A DNA stretch of 64,000 nt from Deinococcus aquaedulcis (GCF_019693445.1 NZ_JAHRBL010000009.1:1-64000), one strand, 5' to 3'. Numbered from the stretch's first letter, positions 1-9,864 are shown. The notes: generated by a model not told the origin, from the sequence alone. Made by a program: numbers and translations.

Positions 1-493
1 CCACCTGGATGAAGAGCGGGGAACGCCAGCGCGTTCCCCACAGCAACGGGTATTCCTGGCTGTACGTGTACGGCTTCGTCCATCCTTGGACGGGACGCTG
101 CGACCTGCTCCGGTTCGACAGCGTCGACGTGGCCTCCTTCAATGCCGCGCTGCAACTCTTCAAAGCGCGCGTTGATCCCCACAACGAGGCCCATATCATT
201 CTCTATGTCGACAATGCCGGGTGGCACCGCAGTCAAAGAGTGATCTGTCCTGAAGGCATTGAACTGATGTTTTCTCTGCCCTACACGCCAGAACTGATGC
301 CAGCAGAGCATCTGTGGCCGCCGATCAAAGCGGGATTGGTCAATCGCGCCTGGGACAGCCGAGCTGAGTTGCTCGCGGCCGTTGACGAGCGATGTGCTTG
401 GCTGATGACCCAAGAAGCTCTGGTTTCGCGCACGACGTACTTCCACTGGCTTCCCAATGCGTAATGTCCAATCTTTACTTCATTTTCGTATGA
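1..493 (+). mobile_element. Right end of an IS630-family insertion sequence
   Basis: The window opens inside a transposase gene of the IS630/Tc1-mariner type. Its stop is at 464, followed by about 30 bp of AT-richer DNA before high-GC coding sequence resumes in another frame. IS630 elements insert at TA and duplicate it; a TA lies at 489-490, so the right boundary is placed near 490. The left end is outside the window, so the terminal inverted repeat cannot be checked and the boundary is approximate. Confidence 0.6.
3..464 (+). CDS. IS630 family transposase, C-terminal part
   Basis: This is the DDE-superfamily transposase of the flanking insertion sequence, which catalyses strand cleavage and transfer during transposition. 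Visible motifs are VDNAGWH, with the second catalytic Asp, and PYTPELMPAEHLWPPIK, the usual IS630 segment carrying the catalytic Glu. The frame is open at the left edge, so the N-terminal helix-turn-helix and first Asp are not visible. The C-terminus looks complete. An ATG at 9 is only an internal methionine. Confidence 0.8.
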   Translation, partial: TWMKSGERQRVPHSNGYSWLYVYGFVHPWTGRCDLLRFDSVDVASFNAALQLFKARVDPHNEAHIILYVDNAGWHRSQRVICPEGIELMFSLPYTPELMPAEHLWPPIKAGLVNRAWDSRAELLAAVDERCAWLMTQEALVSRTTYFHWLPNA

Positions 494-494
494 G

Positions 495-719
495 GTAGCG
501 GATTTCCGCGCCCGGCTGAACGGGGCGATGGGTGAACGCCTGCAGGAGGTCGCTGCACTGGGCCGCCTGAGCGCCGCCGAGCTGACCGCGTTGTGGCAGC
601 AGCACCAGGCCACCCTGTTTCCCCCACCTCCGGCCACTGACCCGACCGACTGGGCCGCTGTTCTGGAGGCCATCGGGGGGCTGGAAGCGGGCTCGGGCCT
701 CTCGCTACTGTCCCCGTAA
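495..719 (+). pseudogene. C-terminal remnant of a gene interrupted by the insertion sequence
   Basis: From 495 there is an open frame of about 74 codons to a TAA at 719 with host-like codon use and plausible helical sequence such as RLSAAELTALWQQHQ. It has no start codon or ribosome site at its left edge and begins right where the insertion sequence ends. The simplest reading is the 3' end of a disrupted gene. It overlaps the last 15 bp of the convergent exporter gene. I do not recognise the family. The ATG at 528 could restart translation, but nothing supports that. Confidence 0.4.
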
Positions 720-1322
720 CCCCAGCAGCAAGCCTGCCGCCGTGAGCAGCAGCGTCACGCCGATCAGGGTGTCCAGCACCCGCCACGCCTGGGGCCGGGC
801 CATCAGCGGGGCCAGGGTGCGCCCGGCCAGGGCCAACGCGAAAAACCACAGCCACGACGCCAGCACGGTGCCGCCCAGAAACGCCAGACGGGCACCCGTG
901 CCCAGCCCGGCGCTGGCCCCGCCGATCAGCACCACCGTGTCCAGCAGGGCGTGCGGATTGAGCAGGCTGAAGCCCACAGCGGTGCCAATCACCTGCCGGG
1001 CGGTCAGGGGGGCTTCCCCCGTCGCCTCTAACCCCGGCCCACCCCCCACCCAGGCTGAGCGCAGCGCTCGCAGGCCGTACCACGTCAGAAAAGCCGCGCC
1101 GCCCAGCGTGCCCGCCAGCACCAGTCCCGGGCTGCGGGCCAGCAGACCACCCACGCCCAGCACGCCAGCGGCAATCAGGGCCGTGTCGCACAGGGCGCAG
1201 GCCAGCGCCGAGAGCAGGGCCCGCTGCCGGGTGAGGCCCGCGCGCAGCACAAAGGCGTTCTGCGGGCCAATCGCCACGATCAGGGACAGGCCCAGCAGCA
1301 GGCCACGGAAGAAAGGGGGCAC
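705..1322 (-). CDS. argO: LysE/ArgO family amino-acid exporter
   Basis: A 205-residue, almost wholly hydrophobic protein with about six membrane segments. It has the LysE signature near the N-terminus (SLIVAIGPQNAFVLRAG) and a conserved mid-protein segment (GFSLLNPHALLDT). LysE/ArgO proteins export basic amino acids through the inner membrane. The start is GTG at 1322, with a TACCCT box 7 nt upstream and no Shine-Dalgarno site, so the mRNA is probably leaderless. The gene lies about 2 kb from argG on the opposite strand, which fits a role in arginine balance, but the substrate is inferred. The symbol is by family similarity only. Confidence 0.82.
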   Translation of the reverse strand: MPPFFRGLLLGLSLIVAIGPQNAFVLRAGLTRQRALLSALACALCDTALIAAGVLGVGGLLARSPGLVLAGTLGGAAFLTWYGLRALRSAWVGGGPGLEATGEAPLTARQVIGTAVGFSLLNPHALLDTVVLIGGASAGLGTGARLAFLGGTVLASWLWFFALALAGRTLAPLMARPQAWRVLDTLIGVTLLLTAAGLLLGLRGQ

Positions 1323-1329
1323 GCCCGGC

Positions 1330-1335
1330 AGGGTA
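1330..1335 (-). promoter_or_regulatory. -10 box of the LysE/ArgO gene
   Basis: TACCCT on the minus strand with 7 nt (gccgggc) before the GTG at 1322. No ribosome site fits in between. Confidence 0.5.
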
Positions 1336-1388
1336 GCGGGCAGGGCAGGACGGCGGAAGGGCCAGCCGCTCCAGACAGGGCGCGGCCC

Positions 1389-2486
1389 TTAAGCGGCCAG
1401 TTTCACCGTGTTGCGCCCGGCGTGCTTGGCGCGGTACAGGGCCTCGTCGGCGCGGCGCAGCAGCAGGTCCAGCGGTTCGTGGATGGTCGCCTGTGCCACC
1501 CCGCAGCTGATGGTCACCGGGCCCACCTGGGGGTGACCGTCCTGGCTCAGCGCCTCGCGCAGTCGCTCGGCCACCATCAGGGCGGCGGCGGCGTTGCCGT
1601 CCACCAGAATCAGGAATTCCTCGCCGCCCCAGCGCCCGGCGCGGTCGCGCTGGCGTACGCAGCGGCGCAGCACCTGCCCCACACGCTGCAGGGTCTGGTC
1701 GCCCACGTCGTGGCCGTAGGTGTCGTTCACGCGCTTGAAGTGGTCCAGGTCAAACAGCACCACGCTCAGCGGCTGGTGGCTCACATGCGGCAGGGCGTCT
1801 TCCAGCCAGGTGGTCAGCTGGCGGCGGTTGGGCAGCCCGGTCAGGGCGTCCTGGCGGGCCAGAGTGGCTTCGTGGCGGGCGTTCACCAGCGCCTGGATGT
1901 AATGCTGAAGCAGCCGCTGCTGCAGGGCCAGAAAGGCAATAAACGTGGCGTGCACCAGATAGGTCTGCACCAGGGTATTGCCCAGCGCCGCGCGCAGCAC
2001 CGGATGACTGCGCGGGTCCAGGCTGAACCCCAGCCCCACCAGCAGCAGGCCCCCGAACTGCACCAGACTGACCCCCAGCGCCGCGCGGGTGGGCAGCACC
2101 AGAAACGCCGCCAGATAGGTCACGATCATCCAGGGGGCGTAGCCGCCCAGCCCGTTCATGCTGGGCGGACTGTGCAGCGTGACATGCAACCGGTAAATGG
2201 CCGCCACAATTTCCAGCAGCAGTTCGGTCAGGCCAATGGCCAGAAAGTGACGGGGCCGGCGCCACAGCCACACCATGAAGCCCACGTTTTTCAGGATGAT
2301 CACGGTGAGGGCCAGCCGGTCGGTGTCGCTGAAATCGTCGCCTACTTCTGCCAGCAGGGTAAAAGCGCTGACAAACACGCCGCAGGCCAGCAGGGCCAGC
2401 AGGCCGCCGCGCCGGTAGGCAAATTCAGCTGTATCGGGGGAGGGGGGGCGCAGGGCACGCTGCCAGCGCTGGGCGAGGGGCGTCAT
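1389..2486 (-). CDS. Membrane-bound GGDEF diguanylate cyclase
   Basis: A 365-residue protein that should make cyclic di-GMP from two GTP. Residues about 25-190 form roughly six membrane segments resembling a MHYT/MASE-type sensor, though I cannot assign the family. The GGDEF domain spans about 205-365. The active motif is GGEEF at 287-291, and RQRD at 278-281 lies exactly five residues before it, giving an intact RxxD product-inhibition site. The ATG at 2486 is preceded by GGAGG with normal spacing. The open frame extends much further upstream, but that extension is low-complexity and would cross the divergent secreted-protein gene. Confidence 0.88.
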   Translation of the reverse strand: MTPLAQRWQRALRPPSPDTAEFAYRRGGLLALLACGVFVSAFTLLAEVGDDFSDTDRLALTVIILKNVGFMVWLWRRPRHFLAIGLTELLLEIVAAIYRLHVTLHSPPSMNGLGGYAPWMIVTYLAAFLVLPTRAALGVSLVQFGGLLLVGLGFSLDPRSHPVLRAALGNTLVQTYLVHATFIAFLALQQRLLQHYIQALVNARHEATLARQDALTGLPNRRQLTTWLEDALPHVSHQPLSVVLFDLDHFKRVNDTYGHDVGDQTLQRVGQVLRRCVRQRDRAGRWGGEEFLILVDGNAAAALMVAERLREALSQDGHPQVGPVTISCGVAQATIHEPLDLLLRRADEALYRAKHAGRNTVKLAA

Positions 2487-2737
2487 GGGGCCTCCGGGAC
2501 CGCCGCGCTGCACAGGCTGCACCGGGCAAGGCCGGGAAGGGCGCACGCACCAGACCGCCGACCCACCGGGGGGGGGTTGGGGCACATGCAGGCACTCTAG
2601 CGCGGGGGCCCTGACAAGGGCCTCACCCGGGCCCGTGTAAATTCTCACGGCACAGGTCCGGCTTTTCTTAAGGTTTGACCAAGCGCGCCTGCAGAATTGC
2701 CCAGACTCGGGCCACCCGAAACTGTGAGCCGCGCCTC

Positions 2738-2743
2738 TATGCT
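2738..2743 (+). promoter_or_regulatory. -10 box of the small secreted protein gene
   Basis: TATGCT followed by exactly 7 nt (gcggggc) and the ATG at 2751. The box itself contains an ATG (2739) that is less likely to be the start. Confidence 0.5.
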
Positions 2744-2750
2744 GCGGGGC

Positions 2751-3221
2751 ATGAAGAAGACCCTGCTTGGCCTGCTCGCCCTGAGTGCCGTCTCGACCGC
2801 TGCCGCCGCCACCTCGGTGGGTGCCTCGGTGGGCTCCGGGGTCAGCCTGCACCTGCAAAACGACCTGACAGGCAGCTCTGCCATGCGCTACAGCCTCAAC
2901 CTGAATGCCACCAACTTCAATTACAACCGCCTCTCGGTGGGCGGCAGCGTGGACTACCTGGCCGATTTCAACGCCAACGACGCTGCGCTGGGCGGCCTGA
3001 ACCCCTACTACGGCATTGGCCTGGGCGCCGATGTGGGCCTGGGTGCAGGCTCCAGCCTCAGCCTGACCCCCCAGGGCATTCTGGGCCTGCGCTACAACGT
3101 GACCCCGCCCCTGAGCATCTTCGTGGAAGGCAGCCTGGGTGTGAAGGTGACCGTGGGCACGGGCGGGGGCGTGACGCCTGCGGGCAATGCGCGCATTGGC
3201 CTGAACTACCGCCTGCCCTGA
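2751..3221 (+). CDS. Small secreted, outer-membrane barrel-like protein
   Basis: A 156-residue protein with a clear signal peptide (MKKTLLGLLALSAVSTAAA, cleavage near residue 20). The rest alternates polar and hydrophobic residues, with glycine-rich turns and tyrosine/asparagine-rich strands (SLNLNATNFNYNRLSVGG, YYGIGLGADVGLG) and ends in NYRLP. This pattern suggests a small outer-membrane beta-barrel. No family is recognised. The start at MKK fits both the signal peptide and the upstream -10 box, and a strong terminator follows. It probably forms a one-gene unit. Confidence 0.72.
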   Translation: MKKTLLGLLALSAVSTAAAATSVGASVGSGVSLHLQNDLTGSSAMRYSLNLNATNFNYNRLSVGGSVDYLADFNANDAALGGLNPYYGIGLGADVGLGAGSSLSLTPQGILGLRYNVTPPLSIFVEGSLGVKVTVGTGGGVTPAGNARIGLNYRLP

Positions 3222-3241
3222 CCTCCCAGCTGAACCCCCGA

Positions 3242-3270
3242 AAGACCCAGCCACCGTGCTGGGTCTTTTT
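3242..3270 (+). terminator. Rho-independent terminator after the secreted barrel-like protein
   Basis: Perfect 10-bp stem AAGACCCAGC / GCTGGGTCTT (3242-3251 and 3258-3267) with a 6-nt loop, followed by T residues. Confidence 0.85.
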
Positions 3271-3316
3271 GCGGCTGTGCCGGCCGCCCGCCGCACCTCC
3301 CGCCTGGACAGCGCGC

Positions 3317-3345
3317 TTGACCGTCCCCCTCCCCCTTGCTACCCT
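3317..3345 (+). promoter_or_regulatory. Candidate argG promoter
   Basis: TTGACC (3317-3322), a 17-bp spacer and TACCCT (3340-3345). Transcription would start near 3352, within or just before the inverted repeat at 3357-3375, giving a leader of about 170 nt. The rest of the 3271-3523 gap holds nothing else I recognise. Confidence 0.5.
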
Positions 3346-3356
3346 CTGTGCATAGC

Positions 3357-3375
3357 TATGCGTCGTTAACGCATA
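3357..3375 (+). promoter_or_regulatory. Inverted repeat, candidate operator upstream of argG
   Basis: TATGCGT (3357-3363), a 5-bp spacer and ACGCATA (3369-3375) form a perfect 7-bp inverted repeat just downstream of the likely argG promoter. The adjacent CATAGCTATG (3351-3360) is also palindromic. The site is AT-rich against its surroundings and about the right size for a dimeric repressor. It does not match the classical ArgR box, so the regulator is unknown. Confidence 0.4.
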
Positions 3376-3523
3376 TCCATACAGATGGACACCATGCACA
3401 CCCTGCCCGCCCGACGTTGACCCTGCCTGAACGCCCCTCTCCATTCTGGGGACGTTCAGAGCGGCGTGGTCTCGCCGGGCGTCATATTGCGCGCCCTTCA
3501 CACAAACAGGAGACAATCACCAC

Positions 3524-4768
3524 ATGGCAAACGAACAGCAGCGGGACAAGATCGTGCTGGCCTATAGCGGCGGCCTGGACACCTCCATCATTCTGAAGTG
3601 GCTCCAGACCGAGCAGAACTACGACGTGGTGTGCTTCACCGCCGACCTGGGCCAGGGCGACGAAGTTGAAGAAGCTCGGGTCAAGGCGCTGAACACCGGC
3701 GCCGTGGCCGCCTATGCCCTGGACCTGCGCGAGGAGTTCGTGCGCGACTACGTCTTTCCCATGTTCCGCACCAGCGCGCTCTATGAGGGCTTTTACCTGC
3801 TGGGCACCTCTATTGCCCGCCCGCTGATTGCCAAGAAGATGGTCGAGATTGCCCAGAAAGAAGGCGCCGTGGCCGTGTCGCACGGGGCTACCGGCAAGGG
3901 CAACGATCAGGTGCGCTTCGAGATGACCGCTTACGCCCTGAAGCCCGACATCGTGACGGTGGCGCCCTGGCGCGACTGGTCGTTCCAGGGCCGCGCCGAT
4001 CTGGAAGCCTTTGCCCACGAGCACGGCATTCCGGTGCCCACCACCAAGAAGGACCCCTGGAGCACCGACGCCAACCTGCTGCATATCTCCTATGAGGGCG
4101 GCATTCTGGAAGACCCCTGGGCTGAGCCGCCCGCGCACATGTTCAGGCTGACCGCCGACCCCCAGCAGGCCCCCGACGAGCCCGAATACGTGGAAGTGGA
4201 GTTTCAGGGCGGGAACCCGGTGGCGATCAACGGTGAAGCGCTGTCGCCTGCCGCGCTGTTGCAGAAGGCCAATGAATTGGGGGGCAAGCACGGCGTGGGC
4301 CGCCTGGACCTCGTGGAAAACCGCTTCGTGGGTATGAAGAGCCGGGGCGTGTACGAAACGCCCGGCGGCACCCTGCTGTACCACGCTCGCCGCGCTGTGG
4401 AGAGCCTGACCCTGGACCGCGAGGTGCTGCACCAGCGCGACCAGCTGTCGCCCAAGTACGCCGAACTGGTCTACAACGGCTTCTGGTTCGCCCCCGAACG
4501 CGAGGCCCTGCAGGTGTACTTTGACCATGTGGCCAGCCGCGTGACCGGCACCGCGCGCCTGAAGCTGTACAAGGGCAGTTGCACGGTCGTGGGTCGCAAG
4601 GCGCCGCAGAGCCTGTACGACAAGGACCTCGTGTCCTTTGAAGCGGGCGGCGACTACAACCAGCACGATGCCGGCGCCTTCATCAAGCTCAATGCTCTGC
4701 GCATGCGGGTGCAGGCGCGCGTGGCCGCCAAGGCAGAGCAGCCCGACCAAGAGCCCGCCCAGGTCTGA
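3524..4768 (+). CDS. argG: Argininosuccinate synthase
   Basis: A 414-residue cytoplasmic enzyme joining citrulline and aspartate with ATP to form argininosuccinate, the penultimate step of arginine synthesis. The ATP-binding PP-loop AYSGGLDTS is at residues 13-21 and the conserved HGATGKGND at 120-128. Length matches the family. The ATG is preceded by acaggagaca, a good ribosome site. The gene leads a run of closely packed genes that ends with argH and further genes. The C-terminal tail is rich in Gln/Glu/Pro and probably disordered. Confidence 0.97.
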   Translation: MANEQQRDKIVLAYSGGLDTSIILKWLQTEQNYDVVCFTADLGQGDEVEEARVKALNTGAVAAYALDLREEFVRDYVFPMFRTSALYEGFYLLGTSIARPLIAKKMVEIAQKEGAVAVSHGATGKGNDQVRFEMTAYALKPDIVTVAPWRDWSFQGRADLEAFAHEHGIPVPTTKKDPWSTDANLLHISYEGGILEDPWAEPPAHMFRLTADPQQAPDEPEYVEVEFQGGNPVAINGEALSPAALLQKANELGGKHGVGRLDLVENRFVGMKSRGVYETPGGTLLYHARRAVESLTLDREVLHQRDQLSPKYAELVYNGFWFAPEREALQVYFDHVASRVTGTARLKLYKGSCTVVGRKAPQSLYDKDLVSFEAGGDYNQHDAGAFIKLNALRMRVQARVAAKAEQPDQEPAQV

Positions 4769-4770
4769 GG

Positions 4771-5211
4771 ATGGCAGGCTTGGCCGAGGTTGTGCAGAGC
4801 CACCTGGGCGCGCTGAGGGCGATCAGCGAGGCCCAGGCGTCGCACAAGGCCGCTCCGGAGGTCTGGAGCGCCAAGGAGATTCTGGGGCACCTGCTGGATT
4901 CTGGCGTGAACAACCACGCCCGCTTTGTGCGGGTCAGCCTGGACAGCGGCCTGAGCCTGCCGGGCTACGACCAGACCGCCTGGGTGCAGGCCGGCGCGTA
5001 CGCCGCGCGCCCCTGGGCGGACCTGGTCGAGCTGTGGGCGGCGTACCAGACGCAGCTGGCGCACCTGATCGCCGCGCTGCCCCCCGCCAGCCTGGGCCAC
5101 ACGGTGCAGATTGGCGGCGGCGAGCCAGTGACCCTGCGCTTTTTGACCGAAGACTACGTGGCCCACCAGTTGCACCACCTCGCCCAGATTCCTGGGCGGG
5201 TGGGGCCATGA
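4771..5211 (+). CDS. DinB-fold protein
   Basis: A 146-residue helical protein starting 2 nt after argG stops. It resembles the DinB/YfiT four-helix-bundle superfamily, with an N-terminal helix (LGALRAISEAQASHK), the segment WSAKEILGHLLDSGVNNHARF and a C-terminal YVAHQLHHLAQI. The histidines in GHLLD and HQLHH fit the usual three-His metal site. Members often act as thiol-dependent metalloenzymes, but the substrate here is unknown. It overlaps the next gene by 4 bp (ATGA), so the two are probably translationally coupled. Confidence 0.75.
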   Translation: MAGLAEVVQSHLGALRAISEAQASHKAAPEVWSAKEILGHLLDSGVNNHARFVRVSLDSGLSLPGYDQTAWVQAGAYAARPWADLVELWAAYQTQLAHLIAALPPASLGHTVQIGGGEPVTLRFLTEDYVAHQLHHLAQIPGRVGP

Positions 5212-5693
5212 CGTCCCCCGGTTGGGCTATTCGACAGGCCGGGCCGGACGACGCCCCGGTGCTGGCCGCCCAGCGCGCGCAGATGTTCGTGGATATGGGC
5301 GACCTGACGGCCGACGCGGCGCAGGCGCAACTGGGCCTGTGGACCGATTGGCTGCGCGGCGCGCTGGCGAGCGGCGACTACGTGGGCTGGGTGGCCGAAC
5401 AGGCTGGGCAGCCTCTGGGCGGCGCGGGGCTGATGTTTCACCCCAAGCCCCCCACCGCCGAGGACCCCACGACCCTGCGCGCCTATGTCCTGAACGTGTA
5501 TGTGGCCCCCCAGGGCCGCCGTCAGGGCGTGGCCGAGGCCCTAATGCGCGCGGTGCTGGCCGAGGTGCAGGGGCGGGGGCTGCGCACCGTGACCCTGCAC
5601 GCCTCGGCCCAGGGCCGCCCCATTTACGAGCGCCTGGGCTTCGTGGAGAGCCCCCACCCCGAACTGCGCCTGACCCTGGGGGCCGCGCCGTGA
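5208..5693 (+). CDS. GNAT family N-acetyltransferase
   Basis: A 161-residue acetyl-CoA-dependent transferase. The acetyl-CoA loop is VYVAPQGRRQGVAEALM, matching the R/Q-x-x-G-x-G/A pattern, and the C-terminal IYERLGF is typical of GNAT enzymes. The ATG at 5208 overlaps the DinB stop as ATGA. The open frame extends upstream inside the DinB gene but has no domain content there. The acceptor is unknown. It is the first of five GNAT genes within about 5 kb. Confidence 0.85.
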   Translation: MTSPGWAIRQAGPDDAPVLAAQRAQMFVDMGDLTADAAQAQLGLWTDWLRGALASGDYVGWVAEQAGQPLGGAGLMFHPKPPTAEDPTTLRAYVLNVYVAPQGRRQGVAEALMRAVLAEVQGRGLRTVTLHASAQGRPIYERLGFVESPHPELRLTLGAAP

Positions 5694-6166
5694 CCCTGCG
5701 CCCAGTGAACCCCGACGACATTGCCGCCTTTCACGCCGTGATGATGGCGGCCGGCATGGACCCCCGCAGCAGCTGGAGCCGCACCACGCCCGCCGATCTG
5801 ACGCGGTCGTTGTTCATGCCGGGCGCAGGCGGGTTTCTGGCGCTGGGCGAGGGGGGCGAGGCTCTGGGCTGCGTGGGCTACCGCCCGGACGGCGAGGCCA
5901 CCTTGACCCTGAACAAACTCGCCACCCGCCCGCAGGCGCGTGGGCAGGGGCTGGGCCGGGCGCTGGTGCGCGAGGTGGAGCAGGTGGCGCGCAGGGGTGG
6001 CTACGCGCGGGTGCTGCTGGCCGTCAGCCAGTACAACCTAGACGTGCTGCCGTTTTACGAGCGCCTGGGCTACGGGCCCAGCAATGAGCCGTATGCCCAC
6101 GCCCACCCGGCCAGCCCGCCGCCGATGGTGCTGGTGAAAGAGGTGCGCGGGGGGCAGATGCCATGA
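5690..6166 (+). CDS. GNAT family N-acetyltransferase
   Basis: A 158-residue GNAT protein starting with GTG at 5690, overlapping the previous stop by 4 bp (GTGA). The acetyl-CoA motif is LATRPQARGQGLGRALV, and the C-terminal FYERLGYGPSNEPYAHAH is characteristic. The coupled start is supported because the domain begins right there (TLRPVNPDDIAAF). Substrate is not predictable. It differs from its upstream neighbour in sequence, so this is not a fresh tandem duplication. Confidence 0.84.
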   Translation: MTLRPVNPDDIAAFHAVMMAAGMDPRSSWSRTTPADLTRSLFMPGAGGFLALGEGGEALGCVGYRPDGEATLTLNKLATRPQARGQGLGRALVREVEQVARRGGYARVLLAVSQYNLDVLPFYERLGYGPSNEPYAHAHPASPPPMVLVKEVRGGQMP

Positions 6167-6794
6167 GTCAGGGGAAAGAGGTGTGGCGCCTTCTTCGGAT
6201 AGAACTGGAAGCGATTGCTGCGCTACGTGGTTGCGAGCCCCACCAAAGATTGAAAGGAGCAGGGAGCTTTTTGCAGGTCGAACCACGCTTGCACAAGGAA
6301 GCACTGTTTCAGATTCAAGAGCAGATGGGGATCGAACTCCCAGATAGTTATGCACACTTCCTGACTGAATTTGGCAACGGCTTTTCTTCAAATAACTATC
6401 AAATAGGTCAAATTCTTCCCTTGGAAGAGGTTTTGAAATACAGCGTTGGGAATAAGACGGCCGATTTCCCGCATGTTATAGCGTGGACTCCTGATATTGA
6501 TGATACATCCGTCCAGCTGCAACCTGGAGAGCCGGATAAGAGGAATGTCGAGCACTGGATGGACTGGTATTTCGATGACTTCCACCTTTCTGGTTCTCTC
6601 AGGATTGAAGACATAGGATGTGGCTATTTCCGCCAGCTCGTCGTTTCGGGGCCAGGACGAAATCAACTTTGGGAAGACAATCGGGCAGCCGATTGTGGGA
6701 TCGTGCCCACCACGTGGCAAGGCGCCATAGCTGAATTCTCTTCGTACTACGAGAACGCTGTGAGCCGGATACTTAAAGATTTGAGGGGAAGAGC

Positions 6795-6798
<4 letters not shown>
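6163..6798 (+). CDS. SMI1/KNR4 (SUKH) family protein
   Basis: A 211-residue protein with the SUKH signature in its middle: residues around 52-68 read QEQMGIELPDSYAHFLT and are followed by EFGNGF, the usual helix-turn before the core sheet. SUKH proteins in bacteria are often immunity proteins against contact-dependent or polymorphic toxins, though many are orphans. The gene is visibly AT-richer and less codon-biased than every neighbour, a sign of recent acquisition, yet it sits in perfect overlap: ATGA with the GNAT gene and GTGA with argH. No toxin gene is seen nearby. Confidence 0.75.
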
Positions 6799-8189
<1,391 letters not shown>

Positions 8190-8193
8190 GGAC

Positions 8194-8667
8194 GTGGATA
8201 TCACCATCACACTGGATGGCAGTCAACTGCGAGAGAGGGAAAAAGAATGGGCGCATTGGTTGGCTCATCCCCATGAAAACCCACACAGTACCCGCGCCGA
8301 CTTTGGAGAAGGGGAAGTGCTGTTGGAGAACGAGCTGTGTGTCTACACACAAAATTCGCGGTACTTCGATGGCCTGCCTTATTCGGGATTAATCGTGACC
8401 AAGCGGCCCTGTGAGACGGTCTTTGACCTGACCCCTGCCGAAGCCAGCGCCGTCCATGCCCTGCTGGCCGAGGTCCGGGCGCACCTGGACGCCACCGTGA
8501 AGCCCGACGGCTACACCGTGGGCTGGAACGTGTACCCGGCGGGCGGGCAGCACATTCCCCATGTGCACCTGCACGTCATTCCGCGCTGGGCCACGGACGC
8601 CTCGGCGGGGGCGGGGGTGCGGTACTTCCTCAAAGCGGCGGCCAGGGCCGATCAGGAACGACGATGA
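8194..8667 (+). CDS. HIT family hydrolase
   Basis: A protein of about 157 residues with the histidine-triad motif HVHLHVI near the C-terminus, preceded by GWNVYPAGGQHIP. HIT proteins hydrolyse or transfer nucleoside phosphates (AMP-lysine, diadenosine polyphosphates and similar). The chosen start is GTG at 8194, 4 nt after argH, with GGAGTAAGGAC just before it; there is no in-frame ATG downstream before the domain. The first 190 bp are AT-richer than the rest, as in the SUKH gene. It shares an ATGA overlap with a possible early start of the next gene. Confidence 0.82.
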   Translation: MDITITLDGSQLREREKEWAHWLAHPHENPHSTRADFGEGEVLLENELCVYTQNSRYFDGLPYSGLIVTKRPCETVFDLTPAEASAVHALLAEVRAHLDATVKPDGYTVGWNVYPAGGQHIPHVHLHVIPRWATDASAGAGVRYFLKAAARADQERR

Positions 8668-8720
8668 CGCTGCCCGCCGCCCGTCCCCACCCGCCCCCTG
8701 CCCCACCCCCGGAGTCACCC

Positions 8721-9206
8721 ATGACCCTGACCGATATGCACGTCAAACTGCGCCAGGCGCAGCCTGAAGACTTTTCCACCATTCTGGACCTGCTCACCCG
8801 CTGCGGACTGCACACCTCCAGCGTCACGCCCGAAGGCAGCACCTACTGGATTGCCGACCTGAACGGCACCCCCGGCGGCTGCATTGGCCTGGAACACGGC
8901 GAGGGGGTCAGCCTGATCCGGTCCACCGCCGTGCTGCCAGAGGCCCGCTCGCAGGGCCTGGGCCGCGCGCTGGTGCGCAGCGCGCTGACCCACGCCACCC
9001 TGCGCGGCGACGGGCAGGTGTACCTGTTCAGTGAGGAAGCGGGCGATTACTGGCGCCGCTTTGGCTTCGTGCCGGTGACCGCCGCCGAGATCAGCGCCGC
9101 GCTGCCCGGCGCCCCGCAGGTGCGCAGCGGGCTCACCAAAGGCTGGATTCACGACGAGCAGGCCTGGCGACTGGACGTGCAGCCCGGTGGGGGAGAGGAG
9201 GTGTGA
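8721..9206 (+). CDS. GNAT family N-acetyltransferase, ArsN2-like
   Basis: A 161-residue GNAT protein with the pattern STAVLPEARSQGLGRALV (acetyl-CoA loop) and YLFSEEAGDYWRRFGF, which resembles ArsN2-type acetyltransferases; no arsenic genes are nearby, so that function is not claimed. The ATG at 8721 follows GGAG with 6-nt spacing and sits just before the domain. An alternative ATG at 8664 overlaps the HIT stop as ATGA but would add a proline-rich tail. It is paralogous to the next gene (shared GLEHG and AVLPEAR segments). Confidence 0.82.
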   Translation: MTLTDMHVKLRQAQPEDFSTILDLLTRCGLHTSSVTPEGSTYWIADLNGTPGGCIGLEHGEGVSLIRSTAVLPEARSQGLGRALVRSALTHATLRGDGQVYLFSEEAGDYWRRFGFVPVTAAEISAALPGAPQVRSGLTKGWIHDEQAWRLDVQPGGGEEV

Positions 9207-9320
9207 CCCAGACCCGGCACCGCTTCCACAGGGCTTTGCGCTATGCTGCCGCCACGCACAACCCCTGTTTTCCGGCGGTCCCCGTGACCCCGGCCGAGTC
9301 TCGTTCACAAGGAGCATTCC

Positions 9321-9773
9321 ATGACCGATTCCAGCGTTCAGATTCGACTGGCCAGCCCCACCGACAAGGACACTGTCTGCCGCGTCTTTCACGAAGCGGG
9401 CCTGGACACCGACGCCGCCCTGGCCGAGGGCACCACGTACTGGGTGATGGAACGCGGCGGGCAGCCGGTGGGGGCCATTGGCCTGGAACACGGTCACGGG
9501 GCCTCGCTGCTGCGTGGCGCGGCCGTGTTGCCGGAAGCCCGGGGCGGCGGCCTGGGGCGGCGGCTCATCATGAGCGCGCTGGAATACGCCCAGGGCCGGG
9601 GCGACCGCACCCTGTACCTGTTTTCCAAGGGCGGCGACTGGAGCAACTTCGGCTTTCAGCAGGTGCCCCTGGCCGTGGTGATGGGCGACATCCCCGACGC
9701 ACCCCAGATTCAGGCCTACCGCGCGCGCGGCGAGCGCCCCGGCGGCACGACCTGGATGCGCACGCTGGGGTAA
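9321..9773 (+). CDS. GNAT family N-acetyltransferase, ArsN2-like
   Basis: A 150-residue GNAT protein sharing blocks with the preceding gene: GTTYWVMERGGQPVGAIGLEHG, AAVLPEARGGGLGRRLI and LYLFSKGGDWSNFGF. The two look like diverged duplicates. The ATG has AAGGAG at normal distance. A TATGCT box at 9242-9247, about 75 nt upstream, could give this gene its own promoter with a short leader. Substrate unknown. Confidence 0.82.
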   Translation: MTDSSVQIRLASPTDKDTVCRVFHEAGLDTDAALAEGTTYWVMERGGQPVGAIGLEHGHGASLLRGAAVLPEARGGGLGRRLIMSALEYAQGRGDRTLYLFSKGGDWSNFGFQQVPLAVVMGDIPDAPQIQAYRARGERPGGTTWMRTLG

Positions 9774-9778
9774 GACCG

Positions 9779-9842
9779 TTAGTGGTGAGTGGGCAGTGGG
9801 CAGTGGAAACAGCTCTTCCACTTCCCAGACTCCACTCCCCAG
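9779..9842. repeat. Intergenic palindromic repeat (GTGAGTGG family)
   Basis: A G-rich arm with repeated AGTGG units (AGTGGTGAGTGGGCAGTGG) is followed after a short loop by a C-rich arm (CCACTTCCCAGACTCCACTCC), so the segment can fold on itself. The same family recurs at 50864-50938. It fills nearly the whole gap between two GNAT genes. Confidence 0.55.
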
Positions 9843-9864
9843 TTCCGGCCCCAAAGGGGCCCCA

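Noticed and set aside
2487..3296. N-terminal extension of the GGDEF protein
   Set aside because: The added sequence is His/Gln/Ala-rich, crosses a gene with a clear signal peptide, and a ribosome site marks the ATG at 2486.
9242..9247. TATGCT as a leaderless start signal for the GNAT gene at 9321
   Set aside because: The box is about 75 nt before the ATG, which has its own ribosome site, so it is at best an ordinary promoter.
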